A stretch of 64,000 bases of DNA from Nocardia grenadensis NBRC 108939 (GCF_001613445.1 NZ_BDCJ01000030.1:1-64000); one strand, 5' to 3'. Numbered from the stretch's first letter, positions 10,714 to 20,919 are shown. The notes: generated by a model not told the origin, from the letters alone. Made by a program: numbers and translations.

Positions 10714-11061
10714 ATGGACATCGCCTACTACATCGTCGCCGCGCTGACCGCCCTGTGGGTCGGTTTCTCGGGGTACTCGCTGTTCGCGAAGAAGCAGTTC
10801 GTGGTCGAATCGCTCGAACAGTACGGTGTGCCGCGGTCGTGGTGGAACTGGCTGGCGCTGGCCAAAAGCGCCGGAGCGCTGGGATTGCTCGCCGGTTTCG
10901 CCGTGCCCGTCGTCGGCGTGGCCGCGGCCGTCGGCCTGATCGCCTACTTCCTCGGCGCCACCGCGACGGCGCTGCGCGCGCGTTCGTACAAGACCGCGGT
11001 ATTCCCCCTGCTCTATCTGGCTCCGGTCCTGGCCACGCTGGTCCTGCAACTGGCCCGGTGA
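10714..11061 (+). CDS. DoxX-like integral membrane protein
   Basis: A 115-residue protein with about four hydrophobic helices (YYIVAALTALWVGFSGYSLF at the start, then three more), charged loops and the residues YGVPRSWWNWLALAKSAGAL between helices 1 and 2. This layout matches the DoxX-like family of small actinobacterial membrane proteins, whose function is poorly known. ATG at 10714 is preceded by a strong purine run (GGAGAGAAAGG, 10698-10708). The in-frame extension upstream is basic and non-conserved, so the shorter start is preferred. Monocistronic. Confidence 0.8.
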   Translation: MDIAYYIVAALTALWVGFSGYSLFAKKQFVVESLEQYGVPRSWWNWLALAKSAGALGLLAGFAVPVVGVAAAVGLIAYFLGATATALRARSYKTAVFPLLYLAPVLATLVLQLAR

Positions 11062-11249
11062 GGCGACCGGCCACGATCGCGCTCCCACCCGGCCGGGCGG
11101 TCCTCGAATGACCCCGGCGAAACCACCGATGCCGTGACCGCCCCGGGGTGATACTCCGTGTGGCCCCCTCGCCGGGGCCGGAGTGTGTGAGGAGTCGGCG
11201 ATGAGTGTGGTGGACAGGTCCGAGAAGGCCGACGGGACCTCGCCGCCGG

Positions 11250-11366
11250 ATCGGTCCGGCTGAGCAGTCCGGGGCACAGGACCAGCGGTCGTCCTCGTCC
11301 GCCGCGAGACATCGCGATGGTTGCGTCGCCGTGGCGGACCGTGAAGTGATCGACTTTCGCAGACAT
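11250..11366 (-). pseudogene. Remnant N-terminus of an alpha/beta-hydrolase
   Basis: From ATG at 11366 the minus strand encodes about 40 residues resembling the beginning of an alpha/beta-hydrolase: a beta strand (DHFTVRHGDATIAM), then GRGRPLVLCPG, the usual lead-in to the oxyanion loop. After that the frame becomes Arg/Pro/Ser-rich with no nucleophile elbow or His. A promoter-like TTGACG-17-CATAGT inside a MerR-type dyad lies just upstream. I read it as a gene that lost its body while keeping promoter and start. Assignment to alpha/beta-hydrolase rests on a short stretch only. Confidence 0.45.
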
Positions 11367-11383
11367 GCCGACTATGCTGAGAG

Positions 11384-11406
11384 GTTGACCCTGCGTCAAG
11401 GTCAAC
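11384..11406. promoter_or_regulatory. MerR-type dyad operator/promoter
   Basis: Inverted repeat GTTGACC-N9-GGTCAAC. Read leftwards it contains TTGACG, 17 bases, then CATAGT just before the remnant start at 11366. Dyads placed in a promoter spacer are typical of MerR-family activators. No MerR gene is in the window. Confidence 0.5.
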
Positions 11407-11615
11407 TCCCGCCGCACCAAGACAGTGCGGCGCTACCTGTACCCAGCGAAGTCCGCCCGGGCAGCGCCCCTTGTGCGGCGTGCAGAGCGAGTTCTGCGTT
11501 CCGGCGACCCCTGACACATCGCGGTCATGGCCCGTGCCGGCACCTCACGGGCTGCGTCGAGCCAACGTGTCAGCAAACTCGCAGGCCAACGGCATGCTTG
11601 GGCTACCATGGCACC

Positions 11616-12269
11616 ATGTCGCGGCCGGATCTACAGCGCCCCGAACTTCCGGAGTACATGACCTGGGCGGAGCTCGAGACCCTACCCGAGGAGATCGCCG
11701 AACGCATCGAACTCTGGAACGGGCGAGTGGTGTGGTGGCGACGCGGCCCCCATGAGCACCAAGAGTTCACCAATCTGCTCTGGAGCGGACTGCGTCGATG
11801 TGCCCGCACGGCGATGTCGGCCGATCCCGAGCAATGCTGGCGGGTGAGCACCGAGACCAATGTGTTCTTCGGCCGAACCGGGATGTCGGACTTCGTCACC
11901 CCGGACTTCATGATCTATCGGTGCATGAGCGAACCGTACCGGTATGTGCGCTCCGGTCGGGTCGTACTGGTGGGCGAAGTGTTGTCCCCGTCGAACTCGG
12001 ATGCCGACATGGAACTGAAGAAGGCCCGCTACGCGAAAGCCGGAATCCCCTGGTACTGGGAGGTGACCCTGGCGACCCAGCGCAGCGAGATCGCTCATAT
12101 CCACGCCTACACCCTCGTGCCCGACGTGCGTCCTCCCGAACCCGGCATCACCGTGCTGCATCGCGCCAACTACATCTTGGCGGGCGCCTGGTCGCCGACC
12201 GATACGGGGTCGATCACGATCAACCACCCGTTCCCGATCACTATCCCCTGGTCCGAACTGGATTTCTGA
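11616..12269 (+). CDS. Uma2 family (DUF820) putative PD-(D/E)XK nuclease
   Basis: A 217-residue Uma2-family protein. Visible signatures: YMTWAELETLPEEIAERIELWNGRVV at the N-terminus (the strand-helix opening with the conserved Glu), VTPDFMIYR giving the catalytic Asp, VVLVGEVLSPSNSDADMELK giving the Glu and the S-P-S-N motif, then KARYAKAGIPWYWEV. These fit the PD-(D/E)XK restriction-endonuclease-like fold. The family is abundant in cyanobacteria and actinobacteria; its biological role is unknown, with links to mobile DNA or defence. ATG at 11616 with a weak ribosome-binding site. It stands alone. Confidence 0.85.
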   Translation: MSRPDLQRPELPEYMTWAELETLPEEIAERIELWNGRVVWWRRGPHEHQEFTNLLWSGLRRCARTAMSADPEQCWRVSTETNVFFGRTGMSDFVTPDFMIYRCMSEPYRYVRSGRVVLVGEVLSPSNSDADMELKKARYAKAGIPWYWEVTLATQRSEIAHIHAYTLVPDVRPPEPGITVLHRANYILAGAWSPTDTGSITINHPFPITIPWSELDF

Positions 12270-12824
12270 CCGGCCGGCCCCGCTCCTACTCTGTGGCGAA
12301 CCGGTTCTTTGCGAGCTGAAAGTAGTCTTTCAGCATTTCGGTGGACCACGGCGCCTGGTGGACCTCTCCGCGTGGCCGAACTCCGCGAACCACGGCTTGA
12401 TGTCCAATACCGGCGACGAAAGACGATCTCGAGATGGCTGAGATCCTCCAAACCTTATCGCGCGCTGCTCGAACGGACGCGCGAGGGTTTGCTCGCGCTC
12501 GATACGCGCACCGATGCGCAATCCGAGCCGACTCTCGAGGACGGTGAACGCCTGCAACGTGAGGTGGACGGTGTAATCGCGCGGCGGAAGGCCCGGCATC
12601 CGGAGATGCGGAGATGACAGAGGTCGTGCCACAGCCCGGCGTGCAGAACACCATGGGTATCGCCGCGATCCGCCCGAGTATCTCGCGGGTCTGCGACAGG
12701 AACGCGGGAGACCGAATCGGCTCGCGTACAGGTCTCGCGCATCCGTGCCGTTGCGCACGGTCGAATCAGCCGGTCACCGGTAGCAAGAGCAACTCGATCA
12801 GTTCGTACGCAGCGACACCCGGGT
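12270..12824. other. Degenerate stretch with short unassigned frames
   Basis: 555 bases between two nuclease genes. A plus-strand frame at 12309-12617 (TTG start, 102 residues) ends in a charged helix-like tail (DAQSEPTLEDGERLQREVDG), and another frame at about 12615-12780 encodes a tail with YRRDPPEYLAGLRQERG. Both look like C-terminal pieces of actinobacterial proteins, but I cannot name a family. Most likely this is decayed coding DNA. Confidence 0.3.
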
Positions 12825-13820
12825 TCAGGCGAACAGTTCGTCGAGGGTGGTGGCGGTCAGCACCCGAGCCGTCCAGATGCGGACCCGGGCGGGGTCGGCC
12901 GAACGGACACGGTCGGCAACCACGCCGGGCACCGGCCCGAATTTCGCGGTCAGCAACTCGAGCAGCGCCTCCACACGACCGCGTGCTTCACCGCGTGCTT
13001 CACCCCGTGCTTCACCACGTGCCTCGATGATTTCTGCTGTGGTCACGATCGCCTCCTTCGCTCGCGGGCCGAGCCGTTCGAAGACCGCCGCAAGATCGGC
13101 CTCGGCTGTCTCACCGACAGTCAAGATGTAGGTCAGGACTGTCAGATAGTCGCCGAGTGAATCCGGGCCGGTGTCGAGAGCACGGAGGTCTTCGAGCCAG
13201 TCCAGCATATCGTGTCCCAGCCGCCCGTTTCTCGGTGCGATGCGCTGTAGAACCAAGAGGACCCTGGCCGCGGGGGTGAGGTCGCGTTCACGCAGGGCGG
13301 CGAGGTCGAGCACGGCGATATCGTCGAGCAGGAACCGCAGCCGTGGGAGGTGAGGACCGAGGGCCTCGCGGGCGGCGGGGTCGAGGTCGAGCAGGTCGGC
13401 GAGTTCGGTGGGGTGCGCCGGCGACCAGCGGGTGCCATCGGCAGCATTGTGCACGACCAACGGGATGATCACGGGCAGTGTTTTGGATTTTTCATTGTCG
13501 ATGAGGTGCTGGCGCCAGATGGCGACCATGTATTCGAGCATGCGGAAGGCCATGAACCGGTCACTGCTGGATTGGTGTTCCATCAGCAGGTACACGTAGG
13601 CGGGATGCCCGTCGAGGCGGGTGCGGAACAGCAGGTCGCTAACACGGTTGCGCAGGTCGGAATGCACGAAGCTGCCCGGCTGCAGCTGTAGAGCGGTCCA
13701 GTCCAGGCGGGTGCTGATCGACTCCGGTAGCGCGGCGCGTAGTTCGGAGGCAGCGTTGGTGGGGCGGGACATCACTTTGCGGAAATACGCGTCGTGCGGG
13801 TTGGACCGCTGCTCGGACAT
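12825..13820 (-). CDS. Rpn-family recombination-promoting nuclease/putative transposase
   Basis: A 331-residue Rpn/YhgA-like protein. The N-terminal half opens with NPHDAYFRKVMS, the family signature, and carries the PD-(D/E)XK-type catalytic strand pair SDLLFRTR...YVYLLMEHQSS, followed by RMLEYMVAIWRQH. Family members are DNA endonucleases that raise RecA-independent recombination. The C-terminal part has a repeated A-R-G-E linker, encoded by 12-base repeats at 12982-13029, before a final helical domain. The ATG at 13820 begins at MSEQ, close to the usual family start; the frame stays open to 13877. Not part of an operon. Confidence 0.85.
   Translation of the reverse strand: MSEQRSNPHDAYFRKVMSRPTNAASELRAALPESISTRLDWTALQLQPGSFVHSDLRNRVSDLLFRTRLDGHPAYVYLLMEHQSSSDRFMAFRMLEYMVAIWRQHLIDNEKSKTLPVIIPLVVHNAADGTRWSPAHPTELADLLDLDPAAREALGPHLPRLRFLLDDIAVLDLAALRERDLTPAARVLLVLQRIAPRNGRLGHDMLDWLEDLRALDTGPDSLGDYLTVLTYILTVGETAEADLAAVFERLGPRAKEAIVTTAEIIEARGEARGEARGEARGRVEALLELLTAKFGPVPGVVADRVRSADPARVRIWTARVLTATTLDELFA
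12982..13029. repeat. 12-bp tandem repeat inside the Rpn gene
   Basis: Three near-identical units cgtgcttcacc[g/c/a] (12982, 12994, 13006) and a degenerate fourth (13018). On the coding strand they give an ARGE repeat. Being in-frame multiples of 12, unit gain or loss would change linker length without frameshift. Confidence 0.8.
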
Positions 13821-13914
13821 GGTGGCGACTCTATGACCAGCGGCCGACAGGTAGCCATCGGGCGAGCCGCCCGGCACACTCGGCCGTCGGCACCGCTTGT
13901 CCGGTCCGCCTTGT

Positions 13915-14520
13915 TCAGTCGGGCGAGGGGCCGGTGAGCGCGGCGAGTGCCATCGCGCGCAGCACGGCGCGGCTGTGGTCCCGGGCCGGGGCGGCGCTGT
14001 GCGGGGTGGAGTTGAGCAGGCCGAATACCGCGTGGGCCTGTACTCGGGCGGTCTCCTCGGTGAGGCCGGGAGTCATCTCGCACAGCACCCCGACCCACAC
14101 CTCCACATAGCGGCGCTGGGTGCGCCGGATCTCGCGGCGGGCGGGTAGCGGCACATTGTCGAGGTCGCGGTCCTGGATGCGGATGAGTTCGGGTTCGCCG
14201 AGCGCGAAGTCGAGGTGGAATTCGACCAGTCCGGCCAGCGCCTTCCGGGGTTCGTCCGCGTCGGCGGCGACGGCGCTGCCGCCGTCGAGCAGCCGGCGGC
14301 TGATGCCCACCAGCAATTCGACCAGCAGCGCCTCCTTGTTGGGGAAGTGCCGGTACACCGCGGGACCGCTGATCCCGACCGCGGCGCCGAGATCGTCCAG
14401 TCGCATACCGAGGTATCCGCGTTCGGCGATGAGCCGTGCCCCGGCGACGAGCAACTGGTCGCGCCGCTGCTGTTTCAGCAGTTCGCGGCGGGTCGGGGTG
14501 GCAGAATCGGCACTGGTCAC
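13915..14520 (-). CDS. TetR repressor of the leucine/branched-chain operon (BkaR-like)
   Basis: A 201-residue TetR-family repressor. The helix-turn-helix is within residues 15-60 (RDQLLVAGARLIAERGYLGM then AAVGISGPAVYRHFPNKEAL). It is divergent from accD1, and in mycobacteria a TetR gene occupies the same position beside accD1-accA1-fadE19 and represses that operon; orthology is inferred from this context. GTG at 14520 is chosen because AAAGGAG lies 5 bases upstream; a GTG at 14535 would overlap that ribosome-binding site. Two 18-bp operators in the intergenic gap (14552-14569 and 14578-14595) are its probable targets. The inducer is presumably an acyl-CoA of branched-chain breakdown. Confidence 0.85.
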   Translation of the reverse strand: MTSADSATPTRRELLKQQRRDQLLVAGARLIAERGYLGMRLDDLGAAVGISGPAVYRHFPNKEALLVELLVGISRRLLDGGSAVAADADEPRKALAGLVEFHLDFALGEPELIRIQDRDLDNVPLPARREIRRTQRRYVEVWVGVLCEMTPGLTEETARVQAHAVFGLLNSTPHSAAPARDHSRAVLRAMALAALTGPSPD

Positions 14521-14551
14521 CCGTACTCCTTTCACCCGGCCTGGACAACTC

Positions 14552-14569
14552 GGTTAGTCAAGATTAACC
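14552..14569. promoter_or_regulatory. TetR operator copy 1 (GGTTA-N8-TAACC)
   Basis: Inverted repeat GGTTAGTCAAGATTAACC in the divergent gap between the TetR gene and accD1. It shares the GTTA-N8-TAAC skeleton with a second copy 26 bp away. Probable repressor site; inferred from position and symmetry. Confidence 0.65.
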
Positions 14570-14577
14570 TCAATTCC

Positions 14578-14595
14578 AGTTATCAGCGATTAACT
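14578..14595. promoter_or_regulatory. TetR operator copy 2 (AGTTA-N8-TAACT)
   Basis: Inverted repeat AGTTATCAGCGATTAACT, 20 bases before the accD1 start and 26 bp centre-to-centre from copy 1. Together they would cover both promoters of the divergent pair. Confidence 0.65.
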
Positions 14596-14614
14596 CAGAC
14601 GTCAGGATGACGCG

Positions 14615-16234
<1,620 letters not shown>

Positions 16235-16239
16235 TCACC

Positions 16240-18315
16240 ATGCTGAACTCCACTCACCCCCTGCCCTTCGACACGGTGCTGGTGGCCAACCGCGGCGAGA
16301 TCGCGGTGCGGGTCATCCGGACGCTGCGGGCCATGGGCCTGCGCTCGGTCGCGGTATACAGCGACGCCGACGTGCGGGCCGCGCATGTCCGGGCCGCGGA
16401 TATCGCGGTGCGGCTGGGTCCGGCCGCCGCCCGGGACAGCTATCTGAACATCGACCGCATCGTCGACGCGGCCCGCCGCACCGGGGCCGGCGCGGTCCAT
16501 CCCGGCTACGGATTCCTCTCCGAGAACGCCGCTTTCGCTGCCGCGCTGCACGCCGCCGGAATCGTCTTCCTGGGCCCGCCCGCCGCGGCGATCGAGATCA
16601 TGGGCGACAAGATCACCGCGAAGACCACGGTCGCCGCCTCCGGGGTTCCGGTGGTGCCCGGGATCGCCGAACCCGGCCTGACCGACGAACAACTCGTCGC
16701 GGCGGCCGCCGATATCGGTTTCCCGGTGCTGGTCAAACCATCCGCGGGCGGCGGAGGTAAGGGGATGCGCCGCGTCGACGAGCCCGCCGCGCTACCCGCC
16801 GCGCTGGTCAGCGCCCGGCGCGAGGCCGCGGCGGCCTTCGGCGACGACACCCTGTTCCTGGAACGCTTCGTCACCCGGCCCCGCCATATCGAAGTCCAGA
16901 TCCTGGCCGACACCCACGGCACCGTGCTGCATCTCGGCGAACGCGAATGCAGCCTGCAACGCCGGCACCAGAAGGTGATCGAGGAAGCACCTTCACCGCT
17001 GCTGGACCCGGCCACCCGTGCCCGGATCGGCGCCGCCGCCTGCGCCACCGCACGCAGCGTCGACTATGTGGGCGCGGGCACGGTGGAGTTCATCGTCTCC
17101 GCCGACCGGCCCGACGAGTTCTTCTTCATGGAGATGAACACCCGCCTGCAGGTGGAGCATCCGGTCACCGAGATGATCACCGGTTTCGATCTGGTGGAAT
17201 GCCAGGTCCGGATCGCGGCGGGGCAACAGATCCGGCTGCGACAGGACGATATCCGGCTGCACGGCCATGCCGTCGAGGCCCGGGTGTACGCCGAGGATCC
17301 GGCCCGTGACTTCCTGCCCACCGGCGGCACCGTGCTGGAGCTGACGGAACCCGGCGGCCCCGGGGTCCGGGTCGATTCCGGGCTCGCGGTCGGCACGGTG
17401 GTGGGCAGCGATTACGACCCGATGCTCGCCAAGGTCGTCGCGCACGGTCCCGACCGCGCGTCGGCGCTGGCCACCCTGGACCGCGCACTCGCCGAGACGG
17501 TGTTGCTCGGGGTCCGGTCGAATATCGACTTCCTGCGGTTCCTGCTGGCCGACCCGGATGTGGCGGCGGGCCGGCTGGATACCGCGCTGCTGGACCGGCG
17601 GGCCGGGGACTTCCACGCGCCGCCGGTCACGGATGACATTTTCGCGGCCGCGGCCGTGTCCCGGTGGCTGCGCCGCTGGCCGACGGGTCCGGCGGACCCC
17701 TGGGATCGTCCGGACGGCTGGCGGCTCGGAGCGCCGGCACCGATCCGGATCCGGCTGGCCGGCGGAGAACGGGTGGTGCACGTCGACCTCACCGGCACCC
17801 CGGAGTCCGTCGGGGTGCGGATCGGAGACAGCGAGCCCGCGCAGGCCAGCGCCGCGCTCGATCGAGACGCCGCCCGACTGCCCGGCGGAACTACGGTCCA
17901 CACGGTGACCCTCACGCTCGACGGGATACGCCGCGACTACCGGGTGGCCGAATCCGCGGACGCGATCTGGGTCGCCGGTGCCTCCGGGCCGGCCCTGCTG
18001 CGGGAGCTGGCCGAGGAATCGGTGCGCGCGGGCGACGCCGCCGCGCACGACGCGGAGATCCGCAGTCCCATGCCGGGAACGGTGCTCACCGTCACGGCGG
18101 AAACCGGGAAACCGGTAGCGGCCGGCGACCCGATTCTGGTGGTCGAGGCCATGAAGATGGAGCATTCGCTGACCGCGCCGCTGGCCGGCACCGTCGAGAT
18201 ACTCGTCGCGGCGGGCGCGCCGGCGCGGTTGGACGAAGTGCTCGCGCGGGTGCACCCGGAACCCGCGCCCGAGGCCGAACCGGCCGATACCACAGCCGAA
18301 CCCGCCGCGAGTTGA
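16240..18315 (+). CDS. accA1: Acyl-CoA carboxylase alpha subunit, biotin carboxylase/BCCP (AccA1)
   Basis: Biotin carboxylase plus biotin carrier subunit that partners AccD1. Order in 691 residues: biotin-carboxylase N-domain (DTVLVANRGEIAVRVIRTLR), ATP-grasp with the Gly-rich loop KPSAGGGGKGMRR (near 165) and EMNTRLQVEHPVTE (near 300), the biotin-carboxylase C-domain, a BT-like linker, and a C-terminal biotinyl domain with VVEAMKMEHSLTAP (biotinylated Lys near 635). The tail is Glu/Pro-rich. Start choice: ATG 16240, or GTG 16231, which overlaps the accD1 TGA; both are in frame and add only three residues. Translational coupling to accD1 is likely. Full-length and intact. Confidence 0.92.
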   Translation: MLNSTHPLPFDTVLVANRGEIAVRVIRTLRAMGLRSVAVYSDADVRAAHVRAADIAVRLGPAAARDSYLNIDRIVDAARRTGAGAVHPGYGFLSENAAFAAALHAAGIVFLGPPAAAIEIMGDKITAKTTVAASGVPVVPGIAEPGLTDEQLVAAAADIGFPVLVKPSAGGGGKGMRRVDEPAALPAALVSARREAAAAFGDDTLFLERFVTRPRHIEVQILADTHGTVLHLGERECSLQRRHQKVIEEAPSPLLDPATRARIGAAACATARSVDYVGAGTVEFIVSADRPDEFFFMEMNTRLQVEHPVTEMITGFDLVECQVRIAAGQQIRLRQDDIRLHGHAVEARVYAEDPARDFLPTGGTVLELTEPGGPGVRVDSGLAVGTVVGSDYDPMLAKVVAHGPDRASALATLDRALAETVLLGVRSNIDFLRFLLADPDVAAGRLDTALLDRRAGDFHAPPVTDDIFAAAAVSRWLRRWPTGPADPWDRPDGWRLGAPAPIRIRLAGGERVVHVDLTGTPESVGVRIGDSEPAQASAALDRDAARLPGGTTVHTVTLTLDGIRRDYRVAESADAIWVAGASGPALLRELAEESVRAGDAAAHDAEIRSPMPGTVLTVTAETGKPVAAGDPILVVEAMKMEHSLTAPLAGTVEILVAAGAPARLDEVLARVHPEPAPEAEPADTTAEPAAS

Positions 18316-18363
18316 TGCGGCCGGGTCCCGGCGAATCCACACCGAGAACGAGAAGAGGCACAG

Positions 18364-19524
18364 GTGTCCGATTTCCTGTCCACCGGCACGCTGCCCGAGC
18401 ACTACCGCGACCTGGCGCTGACCGTCCGGGATTTCGCGAACCAGGTGGTCGCCCCCGTGGCGGCGAAACACGATGCCGAGCACAGTTTCCCGTACGAAGT
18501 CGTCGCCGGGATGGCGAAGATGGGCTTGTTCGGCCTGCCGTTCCCGGAGGAGTACGGCGGGATGGGCGGTGACTATTTCGCCCTCTGCCTGGCCCTCGAG
18601 GAACTCGGCAAGATCGACCAGAGCGTTGCCATCACCCTGGAGGCCGGAGTGTCGCTCGGCGCCATGCCGATCTACCGCTTCGGCGACGAGAAACAGAAAC
18701 AGGAGTGGCTGCCACGTTTGGCGAGCGGACAGAACCTCGGCGCGTTCGGGCTCACCGAATCGGGCGCGGGCAGCGACGCAGGCGGCACCCGCACCACCGC
18801 GGTCGAAGACGGTGACAGCTGGGTGATCAACGGCAGCAAACAGTTCATCACCAACTCCGGCACCGATATCACCGCCCTGGTCACAGTGACCGCGGTGACC
18901 GGGCAGACCGGAGACAAGAAGGAGATCTCCACCATCCTGGTCCCCGCGGACACTCCCGGATTCACCGCCGAACCCGCCTACAACAAGGTCGGCTGGAACG
19001 CCTCGGACACCCATCCGCTCACCTTCGACGATGTCCGGGTACCCAAGGAGAACCTGCTCGGCGAACGCGGCCGCGGCTACGCCAACTTCCTGCGCATCCT
19101 CGACGAGGGCCGGATCGCCATCGCGGCGCTGTCGGTCGGGGCGGCACAGGGCTGTGTGGACGAATGTGTGCGCTACGCCGGGGAACGCGAAGCGTTCGGG
19201 AAGACGATCGGCAGCAATCAGGCGATCGCGTTCAAGATCGCCCGGATGGAGGCGCGAGCCCATACTGCCCGCACCGCCTACTACGACGCCGCTGCGCTCA
19301 TGCTGTCCGGGAAGCCGTTCAAGAAGCAGGCCTCCATCGCGAAACTGGTGGCCGGCGAAGCCGCCATGGACAACGCACGCGATGCCACCCAGATCTTCGG
19401 CGGCTACGGGTTCATGAACGAATACCCGGTGGCCCGGCACTACCGGGACAGCAAGATCCTCGAAATCGGCGAGGGCACCACCGAAGTACAACTCATGCTG
19501 ATCGGACGGGAGCTCGGCCTATGA
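18364..19524 (+). CDS. fadE19: Acyl-CoA dehydrogenase (FadE19-like, leucine/isovaleryl branch)
   Basis: FAD-dependent acyl-CoA dehydrogenase of 386 residues, proposed to make 3-methylcrotonyl-CoA from isovaleryl-CoA in this operon. Signatures: LTESGAGSDAGGTRTTA (FAD/substrate loop), YAGEREAFGKTIGSNQAIAF, and the C-terminal IFGGYGFMNEYPVARHYRDSK followed by EIGEGTTEVQ, whose Glu is in the usual catalytic-base position. GTG start at 18364 with AGAAGAGG just upstream. The last bases form an ATGA overlap with the following maoC gene, so the two are translationally coupled. In M. tuberculosis the equivalent position is fadE19 (Rv2500c); substrate preference is inferred from the operon. Confidence 0.9.
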   Translation: MSDFLSTGTLPEHYRDLALTVRDFANQVVAPVAAKHDAEHSFPYEVVAGMAKMGLFGLPFPEEYGGMGGDYFALCLALEELGKIDQSVAITLEAGVSLGAMPIYRFGDEKQKQEWLPRLASGQNLGAFGLTESGAGSDAGGTRTTAVEDGDSWVINGSKQFITNSGTDITALVTVTAVTGQTGDKKEISTILVPADTPGFTAEPAYNKVGWNASDTHPLTFDDVRVPKENLLGERGRGYANFLRILDEGRIAIAALSVGAAQGCVDECVRYAGEREAFGKTIGSNQAIAFKIARMEARAHTARTAYYDAAALMLSGKPFKKQASIAKLVAGEAAMDNARDATQIFGGYGFMNEYPVARHYRDSKILEIGEGTTEVQLMLIGRELGL

Positions 19525-20051
19525 ACGGCGAGAAGATCACCAAGGACGTCGACCATGACGTCTCCGGCCTGAAACGGGTGGTGCAGACCGGTCTGTGGTT
19601 CGAGGAGCTGGAAACCGGAGTGCTCTACGAGCACCGTCCCGGTCGCACCATGACCGAGACCGACAATGTCCTGTTCAGCACCCTCACGATGAACACCCAG
19701 GGCCTGCACATCGACAAGGCATTCAGCGATGCCCAAGAGCCGTTCCATGAGCGGCTGGTGAACTCGCTGTTCACTCTGGGCACCATGATCGGGCAGGCGG
19801 TGGCGCATCTGACCCAGGGCACCACGGTCGCCAACCTCGGCTTCGAGGAGGTCAAGTTCCCGGCGCCGCTGTTCCACGGCGACACCGTGTACACCGAGAC
19901 CGTCGTGCTCGACAAGCGGGAATCGAAGAGCCGGCCGGGTCAGGGCGTGGTCACCTTCCGCCACGTCGCCCGTAATCAGCATGGCACCGTGGTCGGGGTG
20001 GCCGTCCGCAACGCGCTGATCCGGTTGCGCCCGTCGGAAGAACGACCGTGA
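19521..20051 (+). CDS. MaoC-like hydratase (itaconyl-CoA hydratase type)
   Basis: Hot-dog-fold hydratase of 176 residues. Visible: GLWFEELETGVLYEHRPGRT (family N-terminus), TMTETDNVLFSTLTMNTQ with the catalytic Asp, LHIDKAFS with the His, then the FHERLVNSLFTLG and FPAPLFHGDTVYTETVVL strands. In mycobacteria the equivalent gene (Rv2499c) hydrates itaconyl-CoA to citramalyl-CoA, the substrate of the CitE-like lyase encoded next; the same pairing is seen here. ATG overlaps the fadE19 stop (ATGA). The gap to citE is 34 bases. Confidence 0.87.
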   Translation: MNGEKITKDVDHDVSGLKRVVQTGLWFEELETGVLYEHRPGRTMTETDNVLFSTLTMNTQGLHIDKAFSDAQEPFHERLVNSLFTLGTMIGQAVAHLTQGTTVANLGFEEVKFPAPLFHGDTVYTETVVLDKRESKSRPGQGVVTFRHVARNQHGTVVGVAVRNALIRLRPSEERP

Positions 20052-20085
20052 GCGGCGGCGAGCACACCTCGAGGGGGTACCGGCA

Positions 20086-20919
20086 TTGACCGACCACTAC
20101 AGCGCGGACACCACCTGGCAATCCGCGGGGCCGGCATGGCTGTTCTGCCCCGCGGATCGCCCCGAGCGCTACCGCAAGGCCGCCGACGCCGCCGATGTGG
20201 TGATCCTGGACCTGGAGGACGGTGTGGCGGCGGCCGACAAACCCGCCGCGCGTACCGCGCTCGTGGAGACCCCGCTCGACCCCGCGACCACCGTGGTGCG
20301 GGTGAACCCGGCCGGTACCCCCGACCACGAGCTCGATCTGGAGGCTCTGCGGCGCACGGGGTACCGGCTGATCATGCTACCGAAAACGGAATCCGCGCAG
20401 CAGGTCACCGGCCTCGGCGAATACCTGGTCCTCGCCCTGATCGAATCCCCTGCGGGCGCCCTGGCGATCCGAGAGATCGCCGCCGCACCCAATACCCGCG
20501 GCGTGATGTGTGGCGTGGAGGACCTGGTCGCCGCCATGGGCGGTACCGGCACCCGCCGCCCCGACGGCAGCTACCGCGATGTGGCGCGGCAACTACGCAG
20601 TACCGGTCTGCTTGCCGCCAAGGCGCACCGGCGCCTGGCCCTGGACATGGTGTACCTGAACATCCGTGACCTCGACGGCCTGCGCGCCGAGGCGGAGGAC
20701 GCGGTGGCGGTGGGCTTCGATATCAAGGTCGCCATCCACCCCGCCCAGCTCCCGGTCATCCGCGCCGCCTTCGCCCCGTCACCCGCAGAACTCGACTGGG
20801 CCCGCAGCGTATTGGCCGCGGCCCCGAACCATCGCGGCGTCTTCGCCTACGAAGGCAAAATGGTGGACGCCCCCCTACTCCGTCACGCCGAACAACTCCT
20901 GCGGCGCAGCCCAGAATGA
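20086..20919 (+). CDS. citE: CitE-like beta-hydroxyacyl-CoA lyase (HMG-CoA/citramalyl-CoA lyase)
   Basis: A 277-residue CitE-like TIM-barrel lyase. Motifs: WLFCPADRPERYRKA, VVILDLEDGVAAADK (Mg-binding Asp/Glu), ALIESPAGALAIREI, GVMCGVEDLVAAMG and KVAIHPAQLPVI. Mycobacterial Rv2498c, in the same operon position, cleaves (S)-HMG-CoA to acetoacetate plus acetyl-CoA and citramalyl-CoA to pyruvate plus acetyl-CoA, so it ends leucine and itaconate breakdown. The length lacks the extra C-terminal domain of longer CitE homologues, as in that subgroup. TTG start at 20086, preceded by GAGGGGG. Last gene of the operon. Confidence 0.88.
   Translation: MTDHYSADTTWQSAGPAWLFCPADRPERYRKAADAADVVILDLEDGVAAADKPAARTALVETPLDPATTVVRVNPAGTPDHELDLEALRRTGYRLIMLPKTESAQQVTGLGEYLVLALIESPAGALAIREIAAAPNTRGVMCGVEDLVAAMGGTGTRRPDGSYRDVARQLRSTGLLAAKAHRRLALDMVYLNIRDLDGLRAEAEDAVAVGFDIKVAIHPAQLPVIRAAFAPSPAELDWARSVLAAAPNHRGVFAYEGKMVDAPLLRHAEQLLRRSPE

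Noticed and set aside
12961..13029. The short tandem units in the Rpn gene resembled a CRISPR-like array at first glance.
   Set aside because: Units are 12 bases with no spacers and keep the reading frame, so they are a coding microsatellite.
16993..19491. An 832-residue minus-strand frame opposite accA1 and fadE19.
   Set aside because: It spans two clear plus-strand genes and has a composition typical of an antisense GC-rich frame.
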